Part shown: in pieces, positions 57,801 through 64,000 of the stretch
Numbering within the stretch: position 1 is the stretch's first letter
Layout: each line of letters starts with the position of its first letter
Source: UBA4782 sp034430215
GTDB lineage: Bacteria; Chloroflexota; Anaerolineae; Anaerolineales; Anaerolineaceae
DNA length: 64,000 bases
Direction of reading: 5' to 3'
NCBI GenBank assembly: GCA_034430215.1
Contig: DAOUFE010000006.1
Coordinates: 62,001-126,000, forward strand
The notes under the pieces: model-generated
Database searches by the model: none
Told to the model about the DNA's origin: nothing
What the model saw: the letters and a program-made list of their open reading frames with translations, nothing else
Translations under genes and position numbers: made by a program

Positions 57801-60800
57801 GCCATAGTAGAAAATGGCGAGTTTGTTCGTGAAGATTACACTATTGCCCCTGAGTCTGTAAGGTTGTATATGGGTGGGGCATTGATCCTTGGAGAAGGTG
57901 TTCTAGAGATCATTGGCTCCATTGAGTTCTCCGCTGGAGCTAACGAAGTCGCATTGGTATTCGATGCGAGAGTGACCATTCTGGGGGTTGAATTTGGGGT
58001 ATTAGGGGCAGGTGCAATAGTTATTTCACCCTCATTTGGCCTGGCCCTAGATATCGCATTGACATTGGCTGCTAATTTCAATGTTGGCAGTATAGGACTT
58101 AATATTGATGGCGCTTTCAGACTGAGGATCAACACAACTGGTAGCGTGATCACTACCATCGGAAGCAAAACGCTGGATACACCTCTACCAGCAGGTCCTT
58201 ACTTCAAGTTATCCGTTACCAGTAAAACCGATTCAAGCCAGGCTGCTTCTGTTACCCTTTCTCTTGGTGTGAGTGTTTCCTTTACTGCATTCTTAAGCAT
58301 TGAGTTCCGCAAAGAATCTGGGAATCTCATTCTTGATGTAGTTCTGAAAGATATTGGCATCACGATTGATGGCAAGAGTAATACTTTCGCTGAAGGTGTT
58401 ATGCGTATCAGCAGTGATGGTTTGATCGTTGCAGCAAGAATTGGAACTGGTGAAGATCCAAAGGTATATGACCTTTCTGGTGGGGGTCATACGATTGAAT
58501 TATCGATCATTGCAAATATATCATTGGAAATCAACACAACAGGGAAAGCTGTTACGATTGAAGATTTTCAATTTGAAGCTGGAAAATATGCCAGATTTGG
58601 TGGCGCAGGTTCAGTCAAACTGACATTTGATAATAAAGTATTGTTTGAAATTTACGGTTCAATTTCCATCACTGTTGGTGATATTTTTGATGAGATTGTA
58701 GTAAACGGAAGAATGAATGTTGGACCATTAGGTGCCTTCATCGTTGATGGAAAACTGGTTATTTATCATTCTGGCGAGAACAAAGGATTGCTGCTTGCAT
58801 TACAAATCGCCTTAGATGGTGATACCGATACGATTGAAGCTGCTGGTTTCTCTTTGAAAGCATGGTTCCAGCTTGAAATCAATCTCACCAGTATTGCTCA
58901 AACAATTACCCGTGCAACAGTTGACGCAAATGGGAATATTATAAAAGACGTTGATGGCAATATTATTTACGAAAGTATTGTTATCAATCCGTGGACGGTA
59001 CGCGTTTTTGCAGCCGGTGTTATGAGAATAACTGGATTCCTCGATTTTGTGGGAGGATTCGAGTTCTCCTTTGTTCCACCCGACCTGGTGATCAATTTCA
59101 TCGCAAAAGTAAATATTCTGGGTGTCACTTTCTCAGCATTGGGAGGTGGCGGTCTTTACTTTGGTGAAAATGGTGGATTGGCTTTTGCTCTCCAGCTTTC
59201 TATTATCTCTGGAGCTGCATTTGGCGATTTTATACAATTCACTGGTAATTTCGATGTGCAGGTAAACACAACCAGCGTTACCCGATCATTTGGTCTATTT
59301 GGTAACACTGTTGATGTCGATCCTTATACTTTCATGATCCATATCGATGGCAGTATGGTGGCAATGAATGTCATCACCATTCAGGGTGAATTCTTTATGC
59401 AGGTAAGCCCTGATGGTTTTGAAATCGAAGTCTTGGGTATTGTCGAAATTCCATTATTTGGTTCACTGAATGTAGCAGGAAGTATGAGCCTTACTTCTGC
59501 AGGGTTGGTTGCCAGCTTGCAGGTTGGTGGAGGTACTTCTCAAACCCTTGCTGCAGCAGGCTTGACATTCACTGGTTATTTACAATTGGAGATCAATACC
59601 ACGAACAGCGAAGCTACCATTCAGAGGCTTGCCATCAACAAGCGGACGGGTGTGATCTCTGGCTTCGAAGAAGGAACCATTGCTGCTCAAACAGTGCGAC
59701 TGGTTATCGGTGGCATGTTGAAAGTTGGACCTTTTGAAATCTCGGGTCAATTTGACATTCTCATCAGCACTGTTCAAATGGCGATCAATTTCAATGCGTT
59801 TCTCTCTCTTGGTGGGTTTGGTGAATTCAATGTGATCGGCGGTGCCATCATCAATGTAGATCCAGGTTACTTCGCCATGTACCTGGGTTTGGGCGCCAAT
59901 GTAATCGACTTCGGTGTTGTAAGCGTATCAGGTAACTTCTACCTCTGGATAAATACTGATTCTGAAGCGCATGATGTAAATGGAATAACCGTTGCCGGTA
60001 ATACTTTCAAAGTTACCGTAGATGGAAAGATTAAATTATGGCTGTTTGAAGCCAATGCCACCTTTAGAATAGGTGTTGAAAACGGTATCTTCGAATTATA
60101 TGTAGATGTCTGGATTGATTTCTTCCGTTTCATCAATGTTCATGTCACGGGAGAAATTCACTCTGATGGATGGTTCTATATTCACGGTAGTGTTTCAGTA
60201 CACATTGATTTGTGCGTCTTTGTTCTCAAAGGTGGGTTTGAACTTACGATATCCAGTGATGGATTATCAGGACGTGCCTGGGGTGAGGTCGATCTGGTCA
60301 TTCCCATGTTCTGGCCTTTCGATGATATTGAGATTACTTTGGCTGGAGTGGAAGGAACGTTTGAATTCAAGAAGACAGGTATCCACCTGGGAATTAATAT
60401 CACGGTATTGGGTATCACCTTCAAAGGTTCGATTGATTGGTCATGGGATAGCCCTGTAATCGCGACACAGATTGGCAGTGTATTGCGGCTAAACATGGGT
60501 GTAGATGCTGGCGCTCGTGGTGATCATTGGGATGATGATAATGCGGAGTCTTACACCATCACTCATGAAGGCGGGTCTGCTGGAAACGAAACGATTAAAG
60601 TTTCTGCCATGGGCTTTACAAAGACATTCACTGGCATTTCAAAGATCCTGGTGAACGGCGCTGGCTTGGGTAATGACTATGTCATGATCAAGAGTGGTGT
60701 TCTTGCCGATGTTGAAATTCATGGTGGTGTCGGAGATGATGGTATTTTCAACTTCGGCAGTGGTAAGTCATTGCTCTATGGTGACGATGGTGATGACCAG

Positions 60801-63800
60801 CTTACTTCAGCGGCTTCTCAATGCGAGGTTTATGGTGGAGAAGGAAACGATACGATCCGTTGTGGTGGGGATGGGGCAAATACCATATATGGTGGAGCCG
60901 GGGACGATTCTATCTCCGCACAGGGGAATGGAAACAATACTGTATATGGGGATGATGGTACCGACACGATCACAACAGGTGGTGGGGCTGATCTGATCTA
61001 TGGCGGATATGGCCTCGATAGCATCAATGCTGGCGACGGAAATAATACAATTTTCGGTGAAGGTGGAAATGATACCATCACCTCTGGAACTGGAAATGAC
61101 AACATTAATGGTGGTGATAATGATGATACCATCCATTCTGGTGCAGGCGATGACACAATTACTGGTGGAGCAGGTCTTGATATTATTTACGGTGAAGATG
61201 GTAATGATACCATCTATGGTGGACTGCATAATGACACGATATATGGCGGTAACGGAAACGATACCATCTTTGGTGGAAGCGGGAATGATGTAATTGATGG
61301 TGGCTCTGGAAATGACACCATATATGGTGAAGACGGAACCGATACAATCGAAAGCGGTACAGGTGATGATACGATCTATGGTGGCACCGGCATAGATGCG
61401 ATCAATACGCTTGGCGGTGAAGGCTCCAAGTATCTTTATGGTGATGCTGGGAATGATGTATTCCAGGGTGGTACCGGAAATGATACCTACTACTTTATTG
61501 GTGAATGGGGTCAGGATAAGGTCACGGATATTGGTGGAACAGACACCTTCAACTTTACAGCTGTCACCTTCAAATTAAAGTTCTTCATCTGCAATTCTAC
61601 CGAAGGCGCCTGCAGCTATACCGGTGGAGATGGAGTTTATGTTCTTTCAATCTCTGGAACACAAACGGTAACCTTAACAGGAAACACTGTCGAGAATTTG
61701 ATCGGTGGTACAGCAGATGATACTTTCCTGTTAACGAACGGCGCTACCTTGGTGGGTGGAACCGGAACCATTAATGGATTTGGTGGAAGCGCAGATCTCC
61801 TGGATTATTCACGCTATACCACTGATATAACGGTAACCCTCGAAGGTGGTGCAACTGGATTGACCTTTGTCACCAATATTGAAAATGTGACCGGCGGTAT
61901 AGGAAATGACACCATTACCGGAAATGCCAGCAGTAACGTCCTGTTTGGTGGTCTGGGTGGGAATGATATACTGATCGGTTTGGGTGGAAATGATTACTAC
62001 ACCTTTGTTGAAGGTTGGGGTAATGATACAGTTGTTGAAGCGGCTAATGGTGGTTCGGATACGATCAACTTCTATGGTCAAACAGGCGACACCTTTGCAG
62101 CTGGATCAGTTCTGCCAGTTTTAGGTGACCTGGAGATCAAGCTAAGTAATACTGGTACCTACGATACTGCGGTAGATCTGACAACAGCAGGAAATAGTTT
62201 GAATTTCTCTGCACATCAAATTGAGACCATCATCAGTGGTAAAGGTAGAGATTCCCTCTACACTTTGGATCAAGACAGTACCTTCCATCTGGATGGTGTG
62301 ATCGTGGATACTGATCCTGGTTTCAACACCCTGGCAGCACCAGTAATGGTAGGGGAAACGGATCGAAATTCTTATTATGCCAGCGGTTTCAACTACAGCC
62401 TGGAATTCATGAATTTCGAACGCATCTATGCAGGCAATCGAAATGATGTTATTACCGTAGTTGAATCAGTACAACGTTACATCATTCGCGCAGGTGCAGG
62501 TGATGATACGCTGGTTATGAAGAATGGCGCACAGATTGGTGGAGCACTAATCGCTGGTCAAATGCCATTCTTTGATGGGCAGGGTGGTACCGATACGTTG
62601 GATTACAGTGACTTTACCATTTCTGTAACGGTAGATCTCAGCCAGGGTATCGCCACTGCCATCAATGAAGGATACCTGAATAGTGTAGTCAATGTTGAAA
62701 ACGTGATCGGTGGTAAAGCAGTTGACACTATTTATGGTGATCAAGGCAATAACGTGATCGTTGTAGGGGATAGTAATGACACTGTAGCTGGTTTGGAAGG
62801 TAACGACACATATGTGTTCACGAATAATTCTGGGACGATCATCATTATTGAAGAGCTCAATGCCGGAAATGATACTCTCGACTTTTCACAAGTCACTATT
62901 TCTTTAGCCTTCTATATTAATGGAACCGGTATGGTGATCAGTGGCACGGGTATTTCCATTACGCACAACGGCGATAATATTGAGAATCTGATCGGTTCAC
63001 AAGGTGATGATGAGTTCATCTTTGCGAATGGTGTTACTTTACGCGGATATATCGATGGTCAGGGTGGCATCGACCGCCTGAATTTTGCAGCATATACCAC
63101 ACGCCTGGATGTGTACCTGGATGCCATTGCTGCCATCAATGGTTTCGAAGGAACAGTAGCACCGGTGATGGGTGGATTCTTCAATATGGATGCATTCACC
63201 GGAACTGCTGCACTTAATGACAGCCTTTACGGTTATGATGCCAATTCCAGTTGGATCATGGATGGAAATGATCGTTTCATCAGCACAAATACTGCTTACT
63301 TCACCGGGTTTGAGATCTTGCAAGGTGGCAGCGGCATTGATATCTTCGACATTTTTGGCAATCGAACCTATCACCTGCTGCGGGGTGGTCCAGGGAATGA
63401 TATTCTGAACATGAATAGCCACGCCACGTTGACCTTTACCACATTTGAAAGTGTGATCGGTCATATTGATGGTCAAAACGGTTCGAATACCATTGTTTAC
63501 ACCAACTTTACTGTTTCCGAACCAGTTATTATCAACCTGCCTGCTGACCAATCAACCGGCCTTTTCAATACAAACCCAGGGAATGTCGGTGCGCTGGTGA
63601 ACTTTGAAAATGCCATTGGTGGTCCTGGTAACGATACATTGATCGCCTCAACGGATGATAACTCGCTGGATGGTGGAGATGGTGATGATACATTCTTCTT
63701 TGATGACAACACCGGAACAGACACCATCACTGATCCATCCGGGTTTGATACTTTCAACTTCCTGGAAGTCTCTATTTCATTGACTTTCACACTGGGAAGT

Positions 63801-64000
63801 GTATACGCTGATGGAACGAATATCCGGGTGATCCATACCGGCAATAACATCGAACACCTTATTGGAACTCCGTATGATGATATCTTCGTCTTCAGCAACA
63901 ATGGTGTGACATTAGCTGGTGGTACTGGCACAATTGATGGTGCTGGCGGTATTAACACAATTGATTACTCCAAATATACCAGTCCGGTCATTGTCAATCT
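42888..64000 (+). CDS. Giant secreted repeat protein with RTX-type repeats (partial, at least 7,037 residues)
   Basis: A single frame is open from 42888 to the end of the window without a stop. The GTG at 42888 follows AGGTGA; in-frame ATGs at 42855, 42897 and 42945 are alternatives. A Sec signal peptide ends at ...TSPVLA/DD (residue 43). In order: an acidic low-complexity linker (~44-120), a beta-helix/adhesin-like region (~138-1030), about eleven tandem ~160-residue repeats (~1060-2890), an Ig-like unit (~2990-3130), a long beta-rich region, five more Ig-like units (~3820-4420), beta-rich ~200-residue modules (~4420-5870), RTX GGxGxD repeats (~5945-6200) and further Ca-binding modules to the edge. 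It is likely a cell-surface adhesin or matrix protein. The C-terminus, which would show the anchor or secretion signal, is missing. Confidence 0.93.
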   Translation, partial: MKAMQKSGIQHSALRNPKQMKWFVGGILVAFLCLAFSTSPVLADDGSNDEIIAPPSSEPEVLVDITLVSDPIELDVDIPETIDETGGSQQEATQPEIDAVVPQELPIIEETESLLSPDMQVVDEVTSALDPYFNRNGEVFYFRTNCSGYTNCLESDTPISSAVSDVMLNGRPDDGVINIEGGDFAETLEFGSLPGALILRGGVDGRVSNINGRVFVSGNDSPLVFENFVFNGNVNVLDSENVSFVNSVFNGSFVVNNTRRLVLEDDELQSSAVVTQSTDLSVDTSLFTSDMLISNVEGFSIKNSTFFTGLVVDHSRDGTIIDSHLEGWLQTRGSKVSFISTASPESLAVEINKEANHLTVDGVNGLSVSGIANDGGELIIQNGQATLGESSLVFDPSDLLEASFTMAGFDSHSIIVNGLDAAGANVDLSASNILIQNTINANSVTITGGEVSIENGGIVSQGTINIVSTSLQINSNVESAQSDVCLNAENGVTVGGNALVSGNRILINADTNNDGTGIFVLKQGSVIKGLQSVEIRAADIELMGFIQTQQGQVSLINSNPLANVYLGIEGEGFNLSQSEFALIDTAQLNIGEMESQGEVLIGTLDLGKKNYDLSIFGSNMAVGQIILFLAGTLQLIAAGYIQNRGGAGKNNFIIPGGTLKVKAQGFGTASTPMQMSVDFFSALVNCVGSVFISDLAKIDLPDHVDGGIYASNHGDLTIGGQDGLTGVTSGGEIIISTAGVLTIAAPVLSDHPIRLTAFQFVQNAEVNGNSVKLILVPDPHFTTGSGADNHTYTTIQEAIDAVMGGLVPDGGIIIVETGTFTENLIIDGLSGLTFQLESGFATVNGTLSISNSSNIAFTGISITGLISLINSTGITFTGTSGDDTYAFSFDSASSFTVNGQDGTDTVQVSAGQIDHEFPATLTSIETLNMGDGAVMRIEVGGTTAGTQYDQFVFDGALVINGTLQIAFINSFLPSDGNNFNVVSATILSGHFDTAKGLFGFGTNTYYLTVAQPANTVTLVTNTLLDLGEIIIGGSTSTDNDKFGQLLNIDYFGLGTFTITASLDIKGFFSVTNTVLTIQNSIEGLTLAGGDTVTVNVWKFSGSGLNAFAGINGGTANATGLSLSNVSFGVAVMKETSGSYREWISLKATADNVAFIGFSDIEVSGNNLSVVINTRASDDSVIDFAGIHAMTVGGVTLDMNGSDGQLVQVSGAVTISILDFLSLSGIFTFEKKSSAHVNILPSGWTDKSEAIDTVVDALVVGAAGASGFLGTNGNDVANRLGITLTGVDFGLAILSTASQKWVSLKASIDSASLTGIDEITLTLNSISVEINRKSADGSIVDLSMSPVTAGSVILDLDASLGQLTRASGTIATFSLYDFLQLNGSLSFDKSSGMIYVLPVGWTNQEADRQTVVADQLLISGSNLSGFAGLNGGTANAQGLTLTDVNLALAMFTGDISDVNHPLQKWISLSGSLGSASFDGIDNLTLALSNGKIQINQQATDGSIVDYTNGHSLSFGSETIDFDGASGELLRVSGTINLKVYNFFQVNGSLAIEKKTANVKLDDSSSIAVDLLTIGGDNVTAMVGLNAGSADQVGMNLVGVDFALVMLTDKADATRSWLSLIATAVSGGLVGIDGLTLSGTDLAVYINLASRDGRVVDYKTQNLEVTTGTGTSLTLDMDGASGELARISGTLDLNFFDFFTVSGSIAIEKKSGSIKALPLVWTDKLTDLVTVAVDELLIGGSGLSAFAGLNGGTSNAVGLNLTNVSFGLAILVDQSLANRKWASLKATAGGISLVGISGLTLSATTMDVEINRPANDNTVVDYASQSLEVSTGTSSSLTLDMDGGEGTLTRASGNLTLNVADFFTVEGDFAFEKKSGTIQVLPSGGTVTSEVTVNELLLGGNNVSAFAGINGGTADAIGLNLEGVNFALAIMNDSATPTRTWVTLKATASSFSFIGSAVVEVGGSNINIEINLAAADGSIADYAGTNNLTVKTGPTTSVILDLASSLGELIRASGSFILKIADFFSLSGDLAFEKSQTDILVKKDGISSSITVDLLAIGGNGLSGFAGMNGDTANAVGLSLGNLSFALALMASQTDPTRKWMALKGLAGNVSFVGINGLKLSSSEILIEITRAAADGSLVDYAAQNLTITTGPTSSITFNMGADEGVLTQASGILNINVFDFFIVNGQFSFVKKSGTARVMKTGPPAVDQIIAVDELILCGLNVNAFVGMNGGSAGEIGLSLSGVDFGLAIFTSQADPTLKWTSLKANADGFSFTGIDGLIFNGSNLNVAINDTASDQTVIDFSGENNLVIDNGLTLDMDGSLGELMQANGMSTIDLFGFVSVSGSFGVEKKSGQSVVLSSGESVEANLLTIGLANVSAFVGYNGIGLELADVDLAIALWSEVVVAPAVGRKWTSVMASVGSASFAGVDGLTMVLTSAGIVINKSGVDGSVVDYVVGDGESAATELTVQVGPSDSVTFAIDDVNGNYMQVTGSATIDLFGFVSVSGSFGVEKKSGQSVKLSTGVTVSANLLTIGLSNVDAFFGFGGGTDDAMGFQLQDVDFSIALFSEIGGSLRKWTSVKGNVGSAAFVGFTGLELTVSSLGIEINKKAADNSVIDYSKNPLVVTVGPEDTVTFDMSGKSGELMRAYGTITIDIADFVSITGSFGFEKRTTGTTSTILIGAAGISTFLGSPDGTMGVRIKDAGFGMVLIKAAGGNKYALNATGSAELVGFEDILQLSGTLSVRVNNSGSIIHEDIQVGPDTFVPVYFTTTANVMGIYGSATLQIVDFVAISGSFGFEKQISGTTTKLLIGASDIAIFLGVDAGTPDVIGIQVSDADLGLVLYKDGTAASTYALSADGTAALVGLDGLQISGSLGVKINQTGRTVNEVVHTENGDIPIRFTTAENIKIFSGSITLAVTGIFTLSGTVSATIKANGTVLLDIPDVALSISVDGTEMFNIAAAARFSISKIDGFKLVDMRVTNFTFMGIDGGSPTPNYTGTAVDIFKQSLPTTTPAAGSKPDANLDYPINAGEIDATVLNNKKYIDIIYNDYSGLGLNLASITDETPEFTITGVGVGDAVIAQIEQISLTTFRYYFTDKDPNNTIGLFRAGIVKVQFIEGSWEDKKGQSNVLETESFTVVAGSAATTKTIPLGPISLEGPSIGLENLQFKMLKDESGALIGPQLLIMVAIGLDKASLNFGSSQGTSGIKSELTSIKGAFQIAVTLDMANLFAMPDISATGKFAFSVGTLLVEIPNTLTVTGTSINVKYDPNGAADQEIVKVQSLAITIIPINLKGTLEPYTRKDGTIIPGLSIRANGFGLGSAALQYTGELNFGTILKLNGVKAGVSDFQITFGESLAFNGEVFIAADSALLFPGSSFSFSITDGPDVGIEAVRATLTFTAGVPDGFKFKADQFSFKFAGVITVFGSNIYINTNAASDEVVASFTSLGASISAGPLQVAGEMRNFAFLGDGSFQTRAGFGVFIDTNALTGASVGWPSWMPIRITEVGIEWPDINNDPSDFVLTLSAAVTGLYGLPFEFTGAIDGIKIDLGLLADGKFPIIDIASIAVGIKGNAFGGTIQASLIGGILRVDSNGNMIPSTDSTTPIADRIFFMGVEGGFMIPGVGGGFNIRFALSELGPLSVSITASVPGGILLEPISGLTINDFSGGVEFFKSLPSITDPTKLRSILYPASNAITPDIWLETVKQQVVKQYKAIQANPNQEGFVAALTSPMIIYGSGKIYTIYASKSSFNGAIQFQLSTDGKFLAKGILYFANDMLSLSASLYADLSKIAEGSATILFLADIPDQFRFLVVSGKFQMGFVGADGKPVEFTTVEPSAVPTANLASPASGSSISLNALNSQQYIDIEFLPSDGAELTLSSIDGDEFTLSGGAASGVTLTAGAPTLVAGTTSTYRYTFSGLFTKGDVQVIFNSGSWTDSKSINNEGETETFTLVVPSARIVAPEDGKSISNSAINNSGYITIRFDLPTDTTLDATTINGDELLLTGDGIGTVVLGNPVMVDGTTYQYCFTGSFSAGQVLVKIVEGSFKDSAGTTNQEVNQSFLVYGTTANLTDPVADSAIDVTTINDRGYIDITFITTGTAIIDTSTINGDEFILSGSARNSVVLTGTATLVSGNRYRYAFTGAFTPGTLTITFVEGSWMDNQGNSAVASSQNVTIAGPTAVLSDGLDKPTVGLSIINGKQYIDVSYRATYGANLNLETIDGNEFILSGAGAAGISDIGTPVLVDATTNTYRYQITGSFVNGPVVVTFIAGSFGDSAGYSNIESSATFTLVSPTADLYSPVLKDSVFYDDLNQIGYIFVTFNDPTGSGIDISTLDGDELFLSGAGIAGTDAVHLVSGAPTSAEDLRTVLGLSANAYLPANTYGYQFIGKFVQGAVGVQFNEGSFATISGATNQEEKEGFTVIGQATTFQIIIGGSVAYFVPFINTELFAIEGEASLTTEISESTARFILEASGSMRMIYLGTIASAAGKFVLSIPESGVPELWGVVNLETNFEKLLALGVDLDVFAELHLNTTSETKIETLDLPVLQATYKDEYKVGLDSALFPLELAPEFTNKHLALNTTGTLNVTVLEAGVKWQVIDQDGNTYILEVTTNSAGVKKLAVSQVKQYTLKPESFTIEAAGKLVLGKPNSSKTAIETEFARLSGVFSIEINEDGLQIFAAGEFHIGPESVTVFDLTAVGLIVVNNKGFAANLEITRDIEMGSLVDFNASFNIVTNITETDIEYKVSDRFLQDGYLSDRFISNLQLGTGDWLIDFTDDASNATRNALNNSLLSAALLTAILGAGVTLREDAAVKVIYKGSRWEVTDVAGNEYIVQVNSSGKLAVYKSLGRQYLRISAGTPLIDGSVDAPQAYIVIMGTGKLTFVDAFYFDGLFRIELSETNLIMRMEGALALKIVDTTIMSGTSTGELRINAEGLVGYLDFTVGIGLPDTAGFGLRGKYQLEVNTTSSNQIIKRFKLDTNGNAIVENGEFVREDYTIAPESVRLYMGGALILGEGVLEIIGSIEFSAGANEVALVFDARVTILGVEFGVLGAGAIVISPSFGLALDIALTLAANFNVGSIGLNIDGAFRLRINTTGSVITTIGSKTLDTPLPAGPYFKLSVTSKTDSSQAASVTLSLGVSVSFTAFLSIEFRKESGNLILDVVLKDIGITIDGKSNTFAEGVMRISSDGLIVAARIGTGEDPKVYDLSGGGHTIELSIIANISLEINTTGKAVTIEDFQFEAGKYARFGGAGSVKLTFDNKVLFEIYGSISITVGDIFDEIVVNGRMNVGPLGAFIVDGKLVIYHSGENKGLLLALQIALDGDTDTIEAAGFSLKAWFQLEINLTSIAQTITRATVDANGNIIKDVDGNIIYESIVINPWTVRVFAAGVMRITGFLDFVGGFEFSFVPPDLVINFIAKVNILGVTFSALGGGGLYFGENGGLAFALQLSIISGAAFGDFIQFTGNFDVQVNTTSVTRSFGLFGNTVDVDPYTFMIHIDGSMVAMNVITIQGEFFMQVSPDGFEIEVLGIVEIPLFGSLNVAGSMSLTSAGLVASLQVGGGTSQTLAAAGLTFTGYLQLEINTTNSEATIQRLAINKRTGVISGFEEGTIAAQTVRLVIGGMLKVGPFEISGQFDILISTVQMAINFNAFLSLGGFGEFNVIGGAIINVDPGYFAMYLGLGANVIDFGVVSVSGNFYLWINTDSEAHDVNGITVAGNTFKVTVDGKIKLWLFEANATFRIGVENGIFELYVDVWIDFFRFINVHVTGEIHSDGWFYIHGSVSVHIDLCVFVLKGGFELTISSDGLSGRAWGEVDLVIPMFWPFDDIEITLAGVEGTFEFKKTGIHLGINITVLGITFKGSIDWSWDSPVIATQIGSVLRLNMGVDAGARGDHWDDDNAESYTITHEGGSAGNETIKVSAMGFTKTFTGISKILVNGAGLGNDYVMIKSGVLADVEIHGGVGDDGIFNFGSGKSLLYGDDGDDQLTSAASQCEVYGGEGNDTIRCGGDGANTIYGGAGDDSISAQGNGNNTVYGDDGTDTITTGGGADLIYGGYGLDSINAGDGNNTIFGEGGNDTITSGTGNDNINGGDNDDTIHSGAGDDTITGGAGLDIIYGEDGNDTIYGGLHNDTIYGGNGNDTIFGGSGNDVIDGGSGNDTIYGEDGTDTIESGTGDDTIYGGTGIDAINTLGGEGSKYLYGDAGNDVFQGGTGNDTYYFIGEWGQDKVTDIGGTDTFNFTAVTFKLKFFICNSTEGACSYTGGDGVYVLSISGTQTVTLTGNTVENLIGGTADDTFLLTNGATLVGGTGTINGFGGSADLLDYSRYTTDITVTLEGGATGLTFVTNIENVTGGIGNDTITGNASSNVLFGGLGGNDILIGLGGNDYYTFVEGWGNDTVVEAANGGSDTINFYGQTGDTFAAGSVLPVLGDLEIKLSNTGTYDTAVDLTTAGNSLNFSAHQIETIISGKGRDSLYTLDQDSTFHLDGVIVDTDPGFNTLAAPVMVGETDRNSYYASGFNYSLEFMNFERIYAGNRNDVITVVESVQRYIIRAGAGDDTLVMKNGAQIGGALIAGQMPFFDGQGGTDTLDYSDFTISVTVDLSQGIATAINEGYLNSVVNVENVIGGKAVDTIYGDQGNNVIVVGDSNDTVAGLEGNDTYVFTNNSGTIIIIEELNAGNDTLDFSQVTISLAFYINGTGMVISGTGISITHNGDNIENLIGSQGDDEFIFANGVTLRGYIDGQGGIDRLNFAAYTTRLDVYLDAIAAINGFEGTVAPVMGGFFNMDAFTGTAALNDSLYGYDANSSWIMDGNDRFISTNTAYFTGFEILQGGSGIDIFDIFGNRTYHLLRGGPGNDILNMNSHATLTFTTFESVIGHIDGQNGSNTIVYTNFTVSEPVIINLPADQSTGLFNTNPGNVGALVNFENAIGGPGNDTLIASTDDNSLDGGDGDDTFFFDDNTGTDTITDPSGFDTFNFLEVSISLTFTLGSVYADGTNIRVIHTGNNIEHLIGTPYDDIFVFSNNGVTLAGGTGTIDGAGGINTIDYSKYTSPVIVN
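49878..49948 (+). repeat. 71-bp perfect direct repeat, copy 1
   Basis: Identical over 71 bp to 50361-50431 and in the same reading frame (offset 483 bp = 161 codons). It encodes the TIDLFGFVSVSGSFGVEKKSG segment of a tandem repeat unit. From here to copy 2 the DNA is rich in GTG, GCG and GGG codons. Confidence 0.95.
50361..50431 (+). repeat. 71-bp perfect direct repeat, copy 2
   Basis: The second copy, matching 49878-49948 exactly. Immediately after its last base (50431) the codon usage returns to the AT-rich style of the rest of the gene. Confidence 0.95.
54360..56140 (+). repeat. Five Ig-like beta-sandwich repeats in the giant gene
   Basis: Units of ~350 bp recur with the pattern PTAxLxxPxxG...YIDIxF...DxxTIDGDEFxLSG...YRYxFTGxFxxGxVxVxFxxGSWxDxxG. 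A lone related unit occurs near 51850-52290. They resemble bacterial Ig-like or cadherin-like spacers in surface proteins. Confidence 0.75.
60724..61490 (+). repeat. RTX-type GGxGxD calcium-binding repeats
   Basis: About 25 nonapeptide-like repeats of the form GGxGNDTIxxG (e.g. YGGEGNDTIRCGG, FGGSGNDVIDGG), the parallel beta-roll of hemolysin-type calcium-binding proteins. Looser copies with NIENLIG...DGxGGxDTxDYS modules continue from 61550 to the window edge. Confidence 0.9.

Noticed and set aside
43307..63958. Many minus-strand open frames of 60-250 codons opposite the giant gene
   Set aside because: They are low-complexity (Ser/Pro/Ile/Thr-rich), change frame frequently, lack ribosome sites and lie opposite one continuous plus-strand frame with consistent protein repeats. 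They are shadows of its codon usage.

Overview
The window looks like chromosomal DNA of an anaerobic or facultative member of the Chloroflexota, probably class Anaerolineae. This is an inference from style, not from a marker gene: low-to-moderate GC, solute-binding lipoproteins with a 'CAPK' lipobox followed by Thr/Glu/Ala-rich linkers, many ABC importers beside odd amidohydrolases, a URO-D/pterin-binding methyltransferase pair, and a very large secreted repeat protein. No rRNA, tRNA, CRISPR array, transposase or phage gene was seen.

Layout. (1) 1-670: the end of an unknown gene, a terminator and a DinB/DfsB-type protein. (2) 852-12742, all on +: a catabolic cluster. It holds an enamidase-like and an 8-oxoguanine-deaminase-like amidohydrolase, an XRE-cupin regulator, a PotD/B/C/A-type importer, a PfkB sugar/nucleoside kinase, a VOC-NADAR fusion, and two creatininase-family amidohydrolases around a pterin-binding methyltransferase-like protein. 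The set suggests import and stepwise opening of a ribosylated N-heterocycle. (3) 17658-12845, on -: an RbsB/RbsA/RbsC-type importer and a URO-D-family protein, behind a long leader with a LacI-like palindrome. (4) 18314-21297: a Fur-family regulator divergent from a CbiM(PDGLE)-CbiQ-CbiO cobalt/nickel importer, with a 7-1-7 Fur-type box between them.

(5) 21318-31090: a probable light-response locus. A CarH/LitR-like MerR-B12 regulator heads a leftward operon (peroxiredoxin-like protein, HlyD/FtsX/LolD-type exporter, photolyase). Divergently transcribed are a TspO-like membrane protein, a peroxiredoxin-like gene with an in-frame TGA at the catalytic Cys position, a DUF4345-like protein, a DegV protein and a DUF1295 protein. 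The shared 200-bp control region has two mirror-image TTGACA promoters around three 11-bp direct repeats, as expected of a CarH operator. The TGA gene carries a SECIS-like hairpin 25 nt downstream, so it is a strong selenoprotein candidate.

(6) 31101-42364, on -: an alpha/beta hydrolase, a beta-helix lipoprotein, a TPR protein, an SLC13/ArsB transporter with a CBS protein, an SDR, a Na+/Ca2+ antiporter with a small PII-like protein, an asparagine-synthetase-like protein lacking the N-terminal Cys nucleophile, and an octopine-dehydrogenase-family protein. (7) 42888 to beyond 64000, on +: one uninterrupted reading frame of at least 7,037 codons. It encodes a Sec-exported giant surface protein with a beta-helix region, about eleven tandem ~160-residue repeats, Ig-like repeats and RTX-type calcium-binding repeats. 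Inside it, a 483-bp unit bounded by perfect 71-bp direct repeats has codon usage sharply different from the rest of the gene.
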